DNA of 64,000 bases from NCBI RefSeq assembly GCF_014117325.1, contig NZ_CP059732.1:5283001-5347000 (forward strand), in the 5' to 3' direction. Under the pieces are notes generated by a model that searched no databases, was not told where the DNA came from, and saw only the letters and a program-made list of their open reading frames with translations. Shown in pieces: positions 45,401 through 54,262 of the stretch (its first letter is position 1; every line of letters begins with the position of its first letter). The DNA comes from Spirosoma foliorum (GTDB taxonomy: Bacteria; Bacteroidota; Bacteroidia; Cytophagales; Spirosomataceae). Position numbers and translations under genes: made by a program.

Positions 45401-45682
45401 GGCAATGAAGAGCGATTGATCAAAATCGTTCTGAAAGGTGTGATGGGTCCTATTGAAGTCGTAGGCAAAAACTACCCCGGTCAGGTGCCAATGACTCCCT
45501 TTGGCGGCTTATTAAAAGACAATGAAGTCGCGGCAGTACTGACGTATGTACGAAATTCATTCGGCAACAATGCTTCACCTATTACACCTGAAAAAGTGAA
45601 GCAAGTCAGAGCGGCCACAGAACGTAAAAAAGATTTCTATTCACCGGATCAGTTGCTGAAAGAACATCCAATGGAGAAGTAA
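42485..45682 (+). CDS. SGNH - PVC-type dehydrogenase - HEAT - cytochrome c fusion protein
   Basis: 1065 residues, N-terminal membrane anchor/signal (about 12-27). An SGNH/GDSL-like domain (about 37-270) has GNNLGSR at block I where a GDS is expected, GYNES at block III, and DGSQLTDEGY at block V where His is expected, so the Ser and His of the triad are both absent. Then the PVC-type heme-binding/dehydrogenase propeller (about 385-750; ILILEDTNGDGKADKQTVFA and repeated DTNGD blades), HEAT-like repeats (about 770-910), and a C-terminal cytochrome c, CTTCH at 946-950. Periplasmic, probably transfers electrons from sugar oxidation. Second gene of the ThuA operon. Confidence 0.88.
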   Translation: MKSFVSRRTNIYSVLLVVVAVLIGFSAFQSGQLSSSGNAFQPITLKKGTHISLIGNNLGSRMMNYDHFETEMQVRYPDDQLFIRNMCDPGDTPGFRPRSSRFLPWAFPGAERFQTEYANPSDSQGQFESPDEWLTRLKTDVIIAFFGYNESFQGKAGLANYKAELDAFIKHTLSQKYNGTTAPQLAIVSPIAFENLSDKYDLPNGKTENENISLYANAMKEVAEKNHVLFVDAYAPSQQWYNTTAEPLTIDGSQLTDEGYKKLGPLLVDQIFGKSSPKAESRRKLVYDAVMEKDWMFHNDYKIPNGVHVYGRRYNPFGPDNYPAEIEKIRQMTAIRDTAVWLAASKGEKMDIATADERTRRLPEVKTNFNPEKNGSLTYLYGQEALSKLKVPQGYKIELFASEEEFPDLAKPMQMSFDNKGRLWVAAMPSYPHYKPGDPKPNDKILILEDTNGDGKADKQTVFADHLHLPLGFEIAKEGVYISQGPNLKLFTDTNGDDKADKSVILMSGYDDHDTHHNSHAFCVDPSGAIYSGEGVFLHTNVETSYGPVRATNGGFYRYAPQLHKLERTAQLSIPNPWGIAFDDWGQPFFAETSSPDVRWMMPGSVLPRYGEYTHKSVQLVEEAHRVRPTSGLEFVSSRHFPDDIQGDFLINNTIGFLGTKEHTLVDDGTGYKSKHRADLVVSEDRNFRPVDMEFAPDGSLYLIDWHNILIGHMQHNARDPLRDHSHGRVYRITYPSRPLVTPAKIDGASIEQLLDNLKLPEYRTRYRTRRELRGRDASEVLAKLKIWVAGLDKKDPRYEHHLLEGLWVSWGMDKVDQTLLRQVLKAKDYHARAAAVQVVRYTGHQVKDQADLLMQAVKDENSRVRLDAIVAASWIGKEKGLPILAEAAKKPLDDWMIHAYDAAVAHLKGENVKKEKEVVEKSTLKGSELALYNLGKQIYAKEGYCTTCHQPDGKGLAASGFPPLTGTNWVSGNEERLIKIVLKGVMGPIEVVGKNYPGQVPMTPFGGLLKDNEVAAVLTYVRNSFGNNASPITPEKVKQVRAATERKKDFYSPDQLLKEHPMEK

Positions 45683-45694
45683 GTGAATAGATAA

Positions 45695-45770
45695 TGTAAA
45701 ATGCATAATGGACAATGAATAAGGAAAGTACTCACCCTGTCATTATCCATTGTTCATTATGCATTTTACA
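45695..45770. repeat. TGTAAAATGGATAATG-family inverted repeat
   Basis: Left arm at 45695-45723 (TGTAAAATGCATAATGGACA...) and right arm ending at 45770 (GTTCATTATGCATTTTACA). Fills the gap between the large fusion gene and the epimerase gene, so these may not be one uninterrupted transcript. Confidence 0.75.
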
Positions 45771-45797
45771 TTTACTTATGCCCTAATACCCTTAATC

Positions 45798-46664
45798 ATG
45801 CCTAATTCAATAGTTTCACCTGTCGGCTTCAACGTATTAGCCTGGACAGCCGTAATGTCCGAAAAACTGAACCCGCTCACGGAGCGTCTTAAAACCATTG
45901 GTTACGATGGAATTGAGTGCTTTGTCGATAACACCGATGTTGCCGTATACCGACAGTTTGGCGATCATTTGAATCAGCTTGGCTTGCAAAGTACCTGCGT
46001 GGTGGTGGTTGGCCCCGACGAAAATCCGGCTAGTGATTCCGCTAAAATTCGGGAGCAGGCTGTCGATTTTTTGAAAGGTGTCATTGACCGGGCTCATGCC
46101 ATGAATGCATCGGTGCTTTGTGGACCTTTTCATTCTGCTTTTGCGACATTCACCCGACGCGAACCACAACCTGACGAATACGCCCACAGTGCCGAAGTGT
46201 TACACATTGTCGGCGATTACGCCAAGCAGGCAAACATCATCCTGACGCCCGAAGCACTAAATCGCTTTGAGTGTTATCTGTGCAATACTATGGAGCAATT
46301 GTCGCATCTGATACACATGGCCGACCATTCGAATGTTCGGGCGATGTTCGATACGCACCATGCCAATATGGAGGAAAAGCGTTTTCCGAAAGCAATTCAG
46401 ACTATTGCTCCCGTTCTGGCACACGTACACATCAGCGAAAATGACCGGGGAACACCTGGTGATGGCCATATCCCCTGGGATGATACCTTCCGAACACTGG
46501 CCGAAATCGACTATAAAGGCTGGATGACAATTGAAGCCTTTACTCGCAATGACATTGATTTCGCCAACTCGATCAATGTCTGGCGCGAATACAACGACCC
46601 TTGGGACATCGCCGAAAACGGCCTCAAATTCATCAAAGCCATGCAGGCTAAATATGCCAATTAA
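45798..46664 (+). CDS. D-tagatose/D-psicose 3-epimerase-like sugar isomerase
   Basis: 288 residues from ATG 45798; an upstream frame to 45750 lies in the repeat. TIM barrel of the AP-endonuclease-2/xylose isomerase-like family. Metal ligands in the expected order: Glu in ILTPEALNRFECYLC, Asp in RAMFDTHHANMEE, His in HVHISENDRGTPGDGHIPWD, and Glu in MTIEAFTRND. The PEALNRFE stretch is characteristic of D-tagatose 3-epimerase relatives, which act on C3 of ketoses. It fits a pathway of 3-keto or ketose intermediates. Cytoplasmic; no signal. Confidence 0.87.
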   Translation: MPNSIVSPVGFNVLAWTAVMSEKLNPLTERLKTIGYDGIECFVDNTDVAVYRQFGDHLNQLGLQSTCVVVVGPDENPASDSAKIREQAVDFLKGVIDRAHAMNASVLCGPFHSAFATFTRREPQPDEYAHSAEVLHIVGDYAKQANIILTPEALNRFECYLCNTMEQLSHLIHMADHSNVRAMFDTHHANMEEKRFPKAIQTIAPVLAHVHISENDRGTPGDGHIPWDDTFRTLAEIDYKGWMTIEAFTRNDIDFANSINVWREYNDPWDIAENGLKFIKAMQAKYAN

Positions 46665-46667
46665 TCG

Positions 46668-46754
46668 TTTTTTGTCATTCCGACGCCAGGAGGAATCTCA
46701 ACGTTGTGTATTAGTCAAGCTTGAGATTCCTCCTGGCGTCGGAATGACAAAAAA
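46668..46754. repeat. TTTTTGTCAT-family hairpin, copy F
   Basis: Perfect 34-bp arms at 46668-46701 and 46721-46754 (TTTTTTGTCATTCCGACGCC...). It lies between the convergent epimerase and ABC lipoprotein genes, starting three bases after the epimerase stop. Confidence 0.92.
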
Positions 46755-46768
46755 GAAGGAAACAGATT

Positions 46769-47722
46769 CTATTTCAGAAACTTGGCCAGGTTGTCTTTCG
46801 TCACTAACTGAAACGGGATGAGCGTTTCTTTATCATACGCCTGCCCCTTGGCAGCTTTTACTGCCGTTTCAATCGCTTTAGAGCCCTGTTCTTCCGCATT
46901 TTGGAAAACGGTAGCGTCCAGCGTTCCCTTCTTAACGGCCTGTAGTCCGTCGGGAATGGCGTCGATACTCACGACAATTACTTTGTCTTTCAAACCGGCA
47001 TCGGTCAGGGCTTTTACAGCGCCTAATCCCATTTCGTCGTTTTGTGCAAATACTGCATTGATCTGGGAACCATACGACTGAATCCAGTTCTCCATCAAGG
47101 ACATGGCTTTCGCCCGATCCCATTCGCCCGTTTGATGGGCGAGAAGTTTCAGGTTTGGGTATTGTTTCAGCACTTCACGAGCGCCCTGCTCCCGCTTGAT
47201 TTGCGCGGCCTGCCCCATGTAACCGTGCATCATCAGCACATTGCCTTTACCACCCAATTTCTCCGCAATGTATTTCATGGCAATACGAGCCGACTCCACG
47301 TCATCGGAACCAACAAAAGCCGAGGGTTTTGCGCTCGTTTCTGAGTTTACGTTGATAATCGGAATGTTAGCCGCCAGCGCTTTCGTCACGGCTGGCGAAC
47401 TCGCTTCCACTTCGCAGGGGTTCATAATAATGGCATCGACTTTCTGAGCGATAAAGCTCTCGATCTGTTCCACCTGTTTCAACGCCGACCGTTCGGCATC
47501 GACGGTAATCAACTCAACTCCATCGGCTTCTGCTTTTTTAACCATCGCATCGTGCACATTCACGATGAACTCATTTTGCATGCTGAGCATCGAGACGCCT
47601 ACCACGAGCTTTTTACCATCGCCCTCCTGCCCTTTTTCGCTGGAAGATGATTGGCTACAGCCTGTTAATAGAAATATGCTGAAAAGATAATAGCTAACAA
47701 ATCGTGTGTAGGTCTGTCTCAT
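46769..47722 (-). CDS. Periplasmic-binding lipoprotein of a ribose-type ABC importer
   Basis: 317 residues from ATG 47722, opening a lipoprotein signal (SYYLFSIFLLTGC, Cys22); an upstream start at 47746 is less likely. Ribose/galactose-type binding protein: KKLVVGVSMLSMQNEFIVNV, DAIIMNPCEVEASSPAVTKA, PIINVNSETSAKPSAFVGSD, the helix-strand to VFAQNDEMGLGAVKALTD, and VIVVSIDAIPDGLQAVKKGT. It captures a monosaccharide in the periplasm for the permease encoded just upstream. It is the last gene of the three. Confidence 0.92.
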   Translation of the reverse strand: MRQTYTRFVSYYLFSIFLLTGCSQSSSSEKGQEGDGKKLVVGVSMLSMQNEFIVNVHDAMVKKAEADGVELITVDAERSALKQVEQIESFIAQKVDAIIMNPCEVEASSPAVTKALAANIPIINVNSETSAKPSAFVGSDDVESARIAMKYIAEKLGGKGNVLMMHGYMGQAAQIKREQGAREVLKQYPNLKLLAHQTGEWDRAKAMSLMENWIQSYGSQINAVFAQNDEMGLGAVKALTDAGLKDKVIVVSIDAIPDGLQAVKKGTLDATVFQNAEEQGSKAIETAVKAAKGQAYDKETLIPFQLVTKDNLAKFLK

Positions 47723-47737
47723 TAGAGTTTTACTTTT

Positions 47738-47811
47738 CAGTCGCATAGCGACTAAATGTTTGTAGAAAATAAAAATATTGAATTTTTAACTGGTCGCGTA
47801 GCGATCAAATG
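47738..47811. repeat. Direct pair of TCGC-TAGCGA elements within the ABC operon
   Basis: CAGTCGCATAGCGACTAAAT at 47738-47757 and TGGTCGCGTAGCGATCAAAT at 47791-47810, in the same direction and 53 bp apart. Each is a small palindrome followed by AAATG, as in the elements at 3535 and 59278. The first continues TTTGTAG, close to TTTATAG. They lie in the gap between the permease and the binding-protein genes. Confidence 0.6.
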
Positions 47812-47813
47812 AA

Positions 47814-48794
47814 TCAACCATTCTTTCCATGTTTCAAACTGTCCAGCACTACGGCGCCAATGATGATAGCGCCCATCACGACTTGCTGGTAATAGGATGT
47901 TACATTCATCAGATCAAGACCATTGCTGATAACGCCGATCAGTAAAGCACCCAACAGCGTTCCGGTCATGGTTCCGGCCCCGCCCGACGTGCTGGTTCCG
48001 CCGATGATCGCAGCCGCAATGGCATCTAGCTCAAACCCTGCTCCGGCATTGGGTTGGCCGGTTGTAATCCGGGAAGTCAGCAAGATTCCGGCTAAGGCAG
48101 CCAGTCCACCGCATAGGGTATAAACGATCATTTTGACCTGCTTCAACTCAATTCCCGATGCCTTAGCTGCCTGTTCGTTTCCGCCCACTGCGTACATATA
48201 ACGACCAATTACGGTTTTCCGCAGAATAACGGTGCAGATGGCAAAGAACACAACAAGGATGATAATCAGTGTGGGCACGCCAAGTACTTTGCCTCCACCT
48301 ATAAAATTAAACGAATCGGACAGGTTAGAAATCGGACGTCCTTTACTCAGGATCAAGGCTAGTCCGCGGCCAATGGTCATGGTCCCCAACGTAACAATAA
48401 AGGGAGGAACTTTCGTACGAGTCACGACAAAACCGTTGAATGCCCCAAAAAGCAGGCCCGCCAGCAAGCCAATTACTATTGGAACGATAACCGGATACGT
48501 ATCAGCGTGGGCAAACGAAGCGGCTACAACGCCCGTAACGGCAACAATCGAACCGATAGACAGATCGATACCACCTGTGATGATCACAAACGTAACGCCA
48601 AAGGCCAGCAACGCATTGATCGACACCTGTGTGACAATAATCATCAGGTTCTGAATCGTAAAAAATCGGGGTGTCGTTATCGAAAGAGCAATACAAATCG
48701 CCACCAGAACAATCAGAAGCACATACCGGCCAACATTACCGATGCGTATTTTACCGTAATAGTCACCCTTATTAAGCGTAATGTCTTTTTCCAT
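47814..48794 (-). CDS. Ribose-type ABC transporter permease
   Basis: 326 residues from ATG 48794; a GTG seven codons upstream is less likely. About eight to ten hydrophobic segments. Signature of the branched-chain/ribose permease family: GGIDLSIGSIVAVTGVVAAS, the NGFVVTRTKVPPFIVTLGTM stretch, the AVGGNEQAAKASGI cytoplasmic loop that contacts the ATPase, and the INSIDE motif region GTSTSGGAGTMTGTLLGALL. Forms the membrane channel with the ATP-binding protein 115 bp upstream. Confidence 0.93.
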   Translation of the reverse strand: MEKDITLNKGDYYGKIRIGNVGRYVLLIVLVAICIALSITTPRFFTIQNLMIIVTQVSINALLAFGVTFVIITGGIDLSIGSIVAVTGVVAASFAHADTYPVIVPIVIGLLAGLLFGAFNGFVVTRTKVPPFIVTLGTMTIGRGLALILSKGRPISNLSDSFNFIGGGKVLGVPTLIIILVVFFAICTVILRKTVIGRYMYAVGGNEQAAKASGIELKQVKMIVYTLCGGLAALAGILLTSRITTGQPNAGAGFELDAIAAAIIGGTSTSGGAGTMTGTLLGALLIGVISNGLDLMNVTSYYQQVVMGAIIIGAVVLDSLKHGKNG

Positions 48795-48909
48795 GTATTG
48801 TAATTTATTGGCCACTTTGGCTTCTACGGATTCTTAGATTCTTTTTGATTCTATTGCCCTGAAACAGTCCATTTTTATCACTCAATACAAATAGAATCAC
48901 CAGAATCAT

Positions 48910-50409
48910 TTACTGCTCCATTGCATAGTGCATGATCGTTTCTTGTGTGGCCTCTTTCGTTGAAAAGAGTGCAGTTTGTTTTCCCTGCGACAAAACAAGT
49001 ATCCGATCACTCATGCCGAGCAGTTCGGGGAGTTCGGATGAGATCAGGATGATTGCAGTACCAGATTCTTTCAGTTGATTGATGAGTTTATAAATTTCAG
49101 CCTTAGCACCAATGTCAATACCTCGGGTTGGTTCATCAAGGATGATGAGCGATGGAGAAGAAAGCAGAATTTTACCGATGACTACCTTCTGCTGATTTCC
49201 TCCACTAAGTTGTAAAACCGGTTGATCAAGACTGGACGCTTTGATTCGCAGGTTCGTCATCATTGCGCCGGCGACCTCCGATTCACTTTTTGCCTGAACC
49301 AAAAGCCCTTTTGCATACTTGGGCAACGTGGTCAGGGTAATGTTTTCCCGAACCGACAGGTGAGGAATGAAACCAAATTGTTTACGATCTTCACTAACGT
49401 AGCCGATACCATGCCGAATGGCATCCTGTGGTGTATTTATCGTGACCTTTTCTCCCTTTATGAATAGCTCACCACTGTCGGCGGGATCAAGGCCATAAAT
49501 GGCGCAGGCCACCTCGGTCCGCCCCGCTCCCATTAGGCCAGCAATACCCAGTACTTCGCCTTCGTGAACCACGAAATTGATGTCAGAGAATTTGCCGTTT
49601 CGGCTCAAGTGCTTTACTAATAGTACTTCTTTGCCCGATTGGGCTGTGGAGTCGGGGAAGAGCGTGTCGATCTCACGACCCACCATCATCGTAATCAGGG
49701 TATGTATATCAAGTTCGGCAGCTGGTTTGGTGGCCACGTATTTTCCATCCCGAAGCACCGTAATGGTATCCGCAATGGCGAAAATCTCCTCCATTTTGTG
49801 GGAGATATAAATAATGGCAACGCCCTTCTTTTTCAGATCGCTAATGATACCGAACAGGGTCGCCACTTCTTTATCAGACAAGGCCGATGTGGGTTCGTCC
49901 ATGATGATGACCTTGGCGTTGTTTGAGATAGCTTTGGCAATTTCAACCATCTGCATCTGCGCCACACTGAGGTATTTCATCTGGGTATCAGGACGTATGT
50001 TTACGCCCATTTGCCGAAGGAGTTGGCCTGCCTGCTCTGTTATAGTCCGGTCGTTTAACCAGCTGAACAGCTTTCCTTTTGCTTCTCGACCCAAGAAGAT
50101 ATTTTGTGCGACCGTCAATTCAGGAACGACCAGCATCTCCTGATGAATCATGGAAATGCCCTGCTTAATCACCTCTCTGACATGACTAGCGGTTAGGTCG
50201 TTGCCATCAAAACTGATTTCACCAGCATCAGGTTTCAGGAGTCCAATCAGAAGCTTCATCAGCGTAGACTTCCCAGCTCCATTTTCTCCCATCAAGGCAT
50301 GAACCTCTCCCCTACGGATGTTCAGTTGAACGTCGTCCAAGGCCACCACACCCGCGAAGATTTTCGTCAGTCCACGTACCTGAAGGATGTAGTCTTGGGG
50401 AGAAGCCAT
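48910..50409 (-). CDS. Ribose-type ABC transporter ATP-binding protein (two-domain)
   Basis: 499 residues with two tandem ABC domains. First: Walker A GENGAGKS at 41-48, signature-like LSVAQMQMVEIAKAIS and Walker B VIIMDEPTSALS. Second: degenerate Walker A GLMGAGRTEVACA, as in RbsA/MglA, then LSGGNQQKVVIGKILLSSPS, LIILDEPTRGIDIGAKAEIY. Start ATG 50409. Order ATPase-permease-binding protein on one strand indicates one import operon. Substrate is a monosaccharide or small sugar derivative, possibly the product of the outer-membrane SusCD system upstream. Confidence 0.93.
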   Translation of the reverse strand: MASPQDYILQVRGLTKIFAGVVALDDVQLNIRRGEVHALMGENGAGKSTLMKLLIGLLKPDAGEISFDGNDLTASHVREVIKQGISMIHQEMLVVPELTVAQNIFLGREAKGKLFSWLNDRTITEQAGQLLRQMGVNIRPDTQMKYLSVAQMQMVEIAKAISNNAKVIIMDEPTSALSDKEVATLFGIISDLKKKGVAIIYISHKMEEIFAIADTITVLRDGKYVATKPAAELDIHTLITMMVGREIDTLFPDSTAQSGKEVLLVKHLSRNGKFSDINFVVHEGEVLGIAGLMGAGRTEVACAIYGLDPADSGELFIKGEKVTINTPQDAIRHGIGYVSEDRKQFGFIPHLSVRENITLTTLPKYAKGLLVQAKSESEVAGAMMTNLRIKASSLDQPVLQLSGGNQQKVVIGKILLSSPSLIILDEPTRGIDIGAKAEIYKLINQLKESGTAIILISSELPELLGMSDRILVLSQGKQTALFSTKEATQETIMHYAMEQ

Positions 50410-50442
50410 AGCTGGTATTAACGGAGATAAATCTAATGAAAA

Positions 50443-50595
50443 GGGCCGTAGGTCCGGTCTGTTAATAGCAAAATCTCACGACCATTTATCCATAGCGCCG
50501 TAGGTGCGACCTAATTTGATTAACAATTAGGTCGCACCTACGGCGCTATATTGATTCGGCAATCTCTTTACTATTGACAGGTCATCCCTACGAGA
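50443..50595. repeat. Composite inverted repeat, 23-bp hairpin in larger frame
   Basis: Perfect 23-bp arms at 50493-50515 and 50526-50548 (TAGCGCCGTAGGTGCGACCT...). Outside, GGCCGTAGGTCCGGTCTG with TTAATAG (from 50443) has a partner CTATTGACAGGTCATCCCTA (50571-50590). Located between the Gfo/Idh and ATP-binding genes. Confidence 0.75.
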
Positions 50596-50607
50596 TTAAT
50601 AAGGTTT

Positions 50608-51771
50608 TTACTGCGTGAATTCTTCAACACCCGTGTCCTTCCAGCTTCTGGATGCTGCCGATTCCAGCACGGCTTCGCAGACTTTCTGGGTTTCCAGCGA
50701 ATCCTGGAAGTTTGGCGAGCAAGGGGCACCCGTTTCGAGGCTTTTCAGGAAATCAGCTACCTGGTGAATGAAACTGTGTTCATAACCAATGCCTAAACCG
50801 GGCACCCACCATTTATCCATATAGGGCTGGTCACCGTCCGTTACGTGGATTGAGCGCCACCCGCGCACAATACTCTCGTCAGAATGATCGAAATATTCCA
50901 GGCGGTTCAGGTCATGCAAATCCCAACGGATCGAAGCATTTTCACCGTTGATTTCAAGCGTATACAACGCCTTGTGACCACGGGCATAGCGTGTCGATTC
51001 GAACAGACCTAACGAGCCATTATCGAAATGACAATGGAAGATACAGGCGTCATCAATACCAACGGGTTCTACTTTCCCCGTTCCCTGGTGAAACCGTTCT
51101 TTCACGAAGGTTTCGGTAACCGCCGATACGTCTTTGATGGTGCCGTTCAGCCACATAGCGGTATCGATACAGTGAGCCAGCAGGTCGCCTGTTACGCCAG
51201 AACCGGCAGCTTCAACGTCCATACGCCAGGTACCTGCACCACCTTGTGGAACCTCGGCACTAATTGTCCAGTCCTGCAGGAAGTTAGCGCGGTAATGGAA
51301 AATCTTGCCCAGTTTACCCGAATCGATAATCTGTTTCGCCAACGAAACGGCTGGAATGCGACGGTAGTTATACCAAACCGTATTGGCAACACCGGCTTCC
51401 TTAACGGCATCAACCATCTGTTGCGCTTCGGCAACGGTCCGGGCTAGCGGCTTTTCGCAGAGGATCATTTTGCCCGCTTTAGCAGCCGCAATGGCGATTT
51501 CGGCGTGCGAATCATTAGGTGTGCAAATGTCGATTGCGTCGATATCATCTCGAGCAACCAGCACCTTCCAATCAGTTTCGATAGATTCATAGCCCCATTG
51601 GTCGGCAAATGCTTGCACTTTCGCAGCATTACGGGAACAGACGGCTTTCAAAACCGGCGTGTATTCCAGATCAGGGAAGAAATTAGGGACTCGATTATAG
51701 CCGTTGGAGTGTGTTCGGCCCATGAATCCTGTACCGACTAAACCAATTCGTAGTTCTTTTTTAGTTGACAT
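50608..51771 (-). CDS. Gfo/Idh/MocA-family sugar dehydrogenase
   Basis: 387 residues. Rossmann NAD-binding motif GLVGTGFMG near residues 10-18; CEKPLA at 105-110, the signature of this family in which Lys takes part in catalysis; and [20 protein letters not shown] in the C-terminal alpha/beta domain, where the His-x-x-x-Asp is catalytic. Such enzymes oxidise sugar hydroxyls, including C3 of glucosides to 3-keto glycosides. Cytoplasmic, no signal. Start ATG 51771. Central to the proposed pathway. Confidence 0.93.
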   Translation of the reverse strand: MSTKKELRIGLVGTGFMGRTHSNGYNRVPNFFPDLEYTPVLKAVCSRNAAKVQAFADQWGYESIETDWKVLVARDDIDAIDICTPNDSHAEIAIAAAKAGKMILCEKPLARTVAEAQQMVDAVKEAGVANTVWYNYRRIPAVSLAKQIIDSGKLGKIFHYRANFLQDWTISAEVPQGGAGTWRMDVEAAGSGVTGDLLAHCIDTAMWLNGTIKDVSAVTETFVKERFHQGTGKVEPVGIDDACIFHCHFDNGSLGLFESTRYARGHKALYTLEINGENASIRWDLHDLNRLEYFDHSDESIVRGWRSIHVTDGDQPYMDKWWVPGLGIGYEHSFIHQVADFLKSLETGAPCSPNFQDSLETQKVCEAVLESAASRSWKDTGVEEFTQ

Positions 51772-51785
51772 GTTGTTTGGTTTTC

Positions 51786-51864
51786 GGATTACGGTTTATG
51801 GTTTACGGTTGGCTGACGCCAGCATTGTTCGCGTCAGCCAACCGTAAACCATAAACCGTAATCC
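51786..51864. repeat. GGATTACGGTTTATGG inverted repeat
   Basis: Perfect 34-bp arms at 51786-51819 and 51831-51864 (GGATTACGGTTTATGGTTTA...). Same family as the repeat at 55336. Confidence 0.9.
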
Positions 51865-51875
51865 ATAAATTATTT

Positions 51876-52907
51876 TTAAGCCTCGTACCAGCCGTGTGCT
51901 TGGCGGACTTTGATCATGGTCGCCAGAATATCGTTCCAGGTCTGCTGGTTTGTCATCACCGAATTCGGGAACATACAGCCATCCCAGCAGATGTGTTTGA
52001 ACGCTTTGGTCAGAACGCCATTTTCGTCGCGCAGCCAGTAACCTGCATCATGAACAACATCGAGTTTGCCATTGGGGTCTAATGCCTGGCAGTGACGGCC
52101 CGTTTTATCGTGCGAACCGGAGCCAAAGACTGTTCCGTCGTTTTGGGCGACGTGGAAGTCGATAGTCCAAGGGCGCAATGCATTCGTTAAGGTCTTGAGC
52201 GCTTCTTCCAGCGTAGCCCGGTCGCTCCAGTCGAAGTCAGGCGGTAAAATACGATCCTGTTCGCGGTTGTAGCCCATTGTGTACAGCAATGTATGCGCCA
52301 TGTCGGCCTGGAAGCCCATGTTTGGTCGATCAACCAATTCCAGCGTTTCGAGCATGGTTTTCCAACTGTGCATACCGCCCCAGCAGATTTCCCCCTCGGC
52401 CGCCAGTTTTTCACCATATTCAGCCGCTACATCGCAGGCTTCGCGGAAGGTTTGGGCAATCAATTTGGTGTTTCCGGTCGGATCAGCGTCCCAATCATGC
52501 GGAGAACTGGCCGAGTCGATACGCACAACACCACTGGGGCGAATTCCGAGTTCGGTGAGTTTCTGGCCGATATGGCAGGATTTGCGAACCATCTCAACAA
52601 AGTTGGCGCGATCTTCTTTGCTACCCATCGCTGGACCACCCCAGATTGGCGCCACCAGCGAACCAATTTTCAGGTTATAACCGCCTACTTTATCGGCCAG
52701 TCGTTTGATCTCATCGTCCGATATATTCACATCGATATGCTCGAAAAGAGCCAGATCGACGCCGTCGAATTTCACGCCATCCACTTCAGCACCCGCTGTC
52801 AGTTCCAGCATGGTATCGAAGCCAACAACAGGTTCGGAATCGGGGCCTTTGCCAACAACCCCCGGCCACATGGCGTTGTGGAGTTTAGGATAATTATTCT
52901 CGTTCAT
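51876..52907 (-). CDS. Xylose-isomerase-like TIM-barrel sugar isomerase/epimerase
   Basis: 343 residues from ATG 52907; a longer frame to 52988 is repeat sequence. TIM barrel with metal ligands in order: Glu in [19 protein letters not shown], Asp in [16 protein letters not shown], His in [17 protein letters not shown], and the Glu/Asp region after [37 protein letters not shown] is typical of this family's glucose/inositol-degradation members. Cytoplasmic. It probably interconverts or cleaves a keto-sugar made by the neighbouring Gfo/Idh enzyme; which reaction is not shown by the sequence. Confidence 0.87.
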   Translation of the reverse strand: MNENNYPKLHNAMWPGVVGKGPDSEPVVGFDTMLELTAGAEVDGVKFDGVDLALFEHIDVNISDDEIKRLADKVGGYNLKIGSLVAPIWGGPAMGSKEDRANFVEMVRKSCHIGQKLTELGIRPSGVVRIDSASSPHDWDADPTGNTKLIAQTFREACDVAAEYGEKLAAEGEICWGGMHSWKTMLETLELVDRPNMGFQADMAHTLLYTMGYNREQDRILPPDFDWSDRATLEEALKTLTNALRPWTIDFHVAQNDGTVFGSGSHDKTGRHCQALDPNGKLDVVHDAGYWLRDENGVLTKAFKHICWDGCMFPNSVMTNQQTWNDILATMIKVRQAHGWYEA

Positions 52908-52929
52908 GAAAGTATGGTTTAAGGTAGGT

Positions 52930-52997
52930 GTTTGCAGTTTGAGGTTTGAAGTTCGTAGTTGTGAACAGCTATCAACTTCAAACCTCAAACTGCAAAC
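52930..52997. repeat. GTTTGCAGTTTGAGGTTTG inverted repeat
   Basis: Perfect 24-bp arms at 52930-52953 and 52974-52997, made of TTTGAGG/TTTGAAG-like units. It fills the gap between the TIM-barrel and cupin genes. Confidence 0.85.
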
Positions 52998-53008
52998 CTC
53001 AAACTTCT

Positions 53009-54232
53009 TTAAAGTACTAAATCTGGATTGCTTGGTCCAAAGTGCTTCAGCATCACAATGGGGTCAGTCGTTGATTGGTTAACAATGACAACGCCTTCCA
53101 GAGCCGCTTTTTCGCTCACAAAAAACTCATCGTTGGTCAACTGTCCGTACCGAATCATGGTTGGTGTTTCGATGTCCCAATCGTTTAGTTTGCCGTGGCC
53201 CTGCATCATAATCAGACCGTAAGCAGCACTATCTTTGATGGTTACCGTCTGACCAGGCAATACCGTTAACTCCTTGGCGCTGAAGGCATCCGACTTGTAG
53301 CAAACCCATACTTCGCTGTATCCGGCTGCGTTCATTTCTTCCACATCCCGAACCGGTAGTGGTTTCATGAACCGGTTGGCCATCATTTGCGGATCGGTAT
53401 TCAAGTCCCAGTCGATTGCCTCCATCAATTGATCGTAATCACCGATACGCTCTTTAGGCGTACCGTTCCAAAGCAACTCTTCGGGAATAATGGCTTCGTT
53501 CACCAGCGACTGGTACATGGCGAAAACGTCAGACGCTTTCTGCGGCTCGTAGGTACACATGCTTCCGGGCGCGTGAAGCAATCCCGGTGGTACATCCCAG
53601 CCCGTTCCTGGCTCCAGTCGATAGGCCGATGAGTAGTTAGTGATTTTGTTATCGCCTTTGGTGAAGTTTTGCAGGCACTCTTTGATCTGTTCTTTCGATG
53701 TACCGGGTGCAATACCGATGAACGTATACGGGAAATCGCCACCGTGGTTATTCACTTGTGGTGGGAAATAATAGGCCTCGGGTTTACCCAACTGACCAAT
53801 CAGGGCAGCCTGCTCATCGTTGTGGTGCAGGTGGTGTGGCAGCGGACCCATGTTATCGAAAAACTTAGAATACATTGGCCAGGCACCGTACTCATCCCAC
53901 AAACGGTCGCCAATCAATTCGCCTTTCAACTCACTTACGGCGTCTTTCAACAGGAATTGAACTTCTTTGCCTTCGTCGTTGAAAACTACGTGGCTCAGGC
54001 CTTCGTTTTCGCCTGTTAGTGGTCCGTTTTTAGCAGGCGTAGTTGAAGAGAACCAACGTTCGTCGATACCGCCCCGCTCACCACCTAATACATAGTAATC
54101 ATCTGGATGCAGCTTAATCCGACGGCCTGGTACGCAAAACGACCGGGGTACCCAGGTTGGGGTTAGGCGTAAAACTCCTTTTCCTTGTTCTAATGCTTTT
54201 TCAATTACACTGAGTGCTGGCGTTGTTTCCAT
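53009..54232 (-). CDS. Cupin-type phosphomannose-isomerase-like protein
   Basis: 407 residues. A class I mannose-6-phosphate-isomerase-like cupin: [20 protein letters not shown] gives paired His/Glu metal ligands, with [13 protein letters not shown] after it, and a second cupin half with [20 protein letters not shown] and [20 protein letters not shown]. Members of this family isomerise sugars or sugar phosphates at C1/C2. Start ATG 54232. Next to a DUF4432 gene 30 bp upstream, so the two are co-transcribed. Exact substrate unknown. Confidence 0.75.
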   Translation of the reverse strand: METTPALSVIEKALEQGKGVLRLTPTWVPRSFCVPGRRIKLHPDDYYVLGGERGGIDERWFSSTTPAKNGPLTGENEGLSHVVFNDEGKEVQFLLKDAVSELKGELIGDRLWDEYGAWPMYSKFFDNMGPLPHHLHHNDEQAALIGQLGKPEAYYFPPQVNNHGGDFPYTFIGIAPGTSKEQIKECLQNFTKGDNKITNYSSAYRLEPGTGWDVPPGLLHAPGSMCTYEPQKASDVFAMYQSLVNEAIIPEELLWNGTPKERIGDYDQLMEAIDWDLNTDPQMMANRFMKPLPVRDVEEMNAAGYSEVWVCYKSDAFSAKELTVLPGQTVTIKDSAAYGLIMMQGHGKLNDWDIETPTMIRYGQLTNDEFFVSEKAALEGVVIVNQSTTDPIVMLKHFGPSNPDLVL

Positions 54233-54262
54233 ACAGGTTTATTAATAATCAGCTTAACGATA

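Noticed and set aside
3776..46754. TTTTTGTCAT hairpins as intrinsic terminators
   Set aside because: The T-run precedes the stem and the A-run follows it on both strands, opposite to a rho-independent terminator. Some may still affect transcript ends.
52293..52922. 209-codon frame antisense to the TIM-barrel isomerase
   Set aside because: Complement of a conserved gene, with no independent support.
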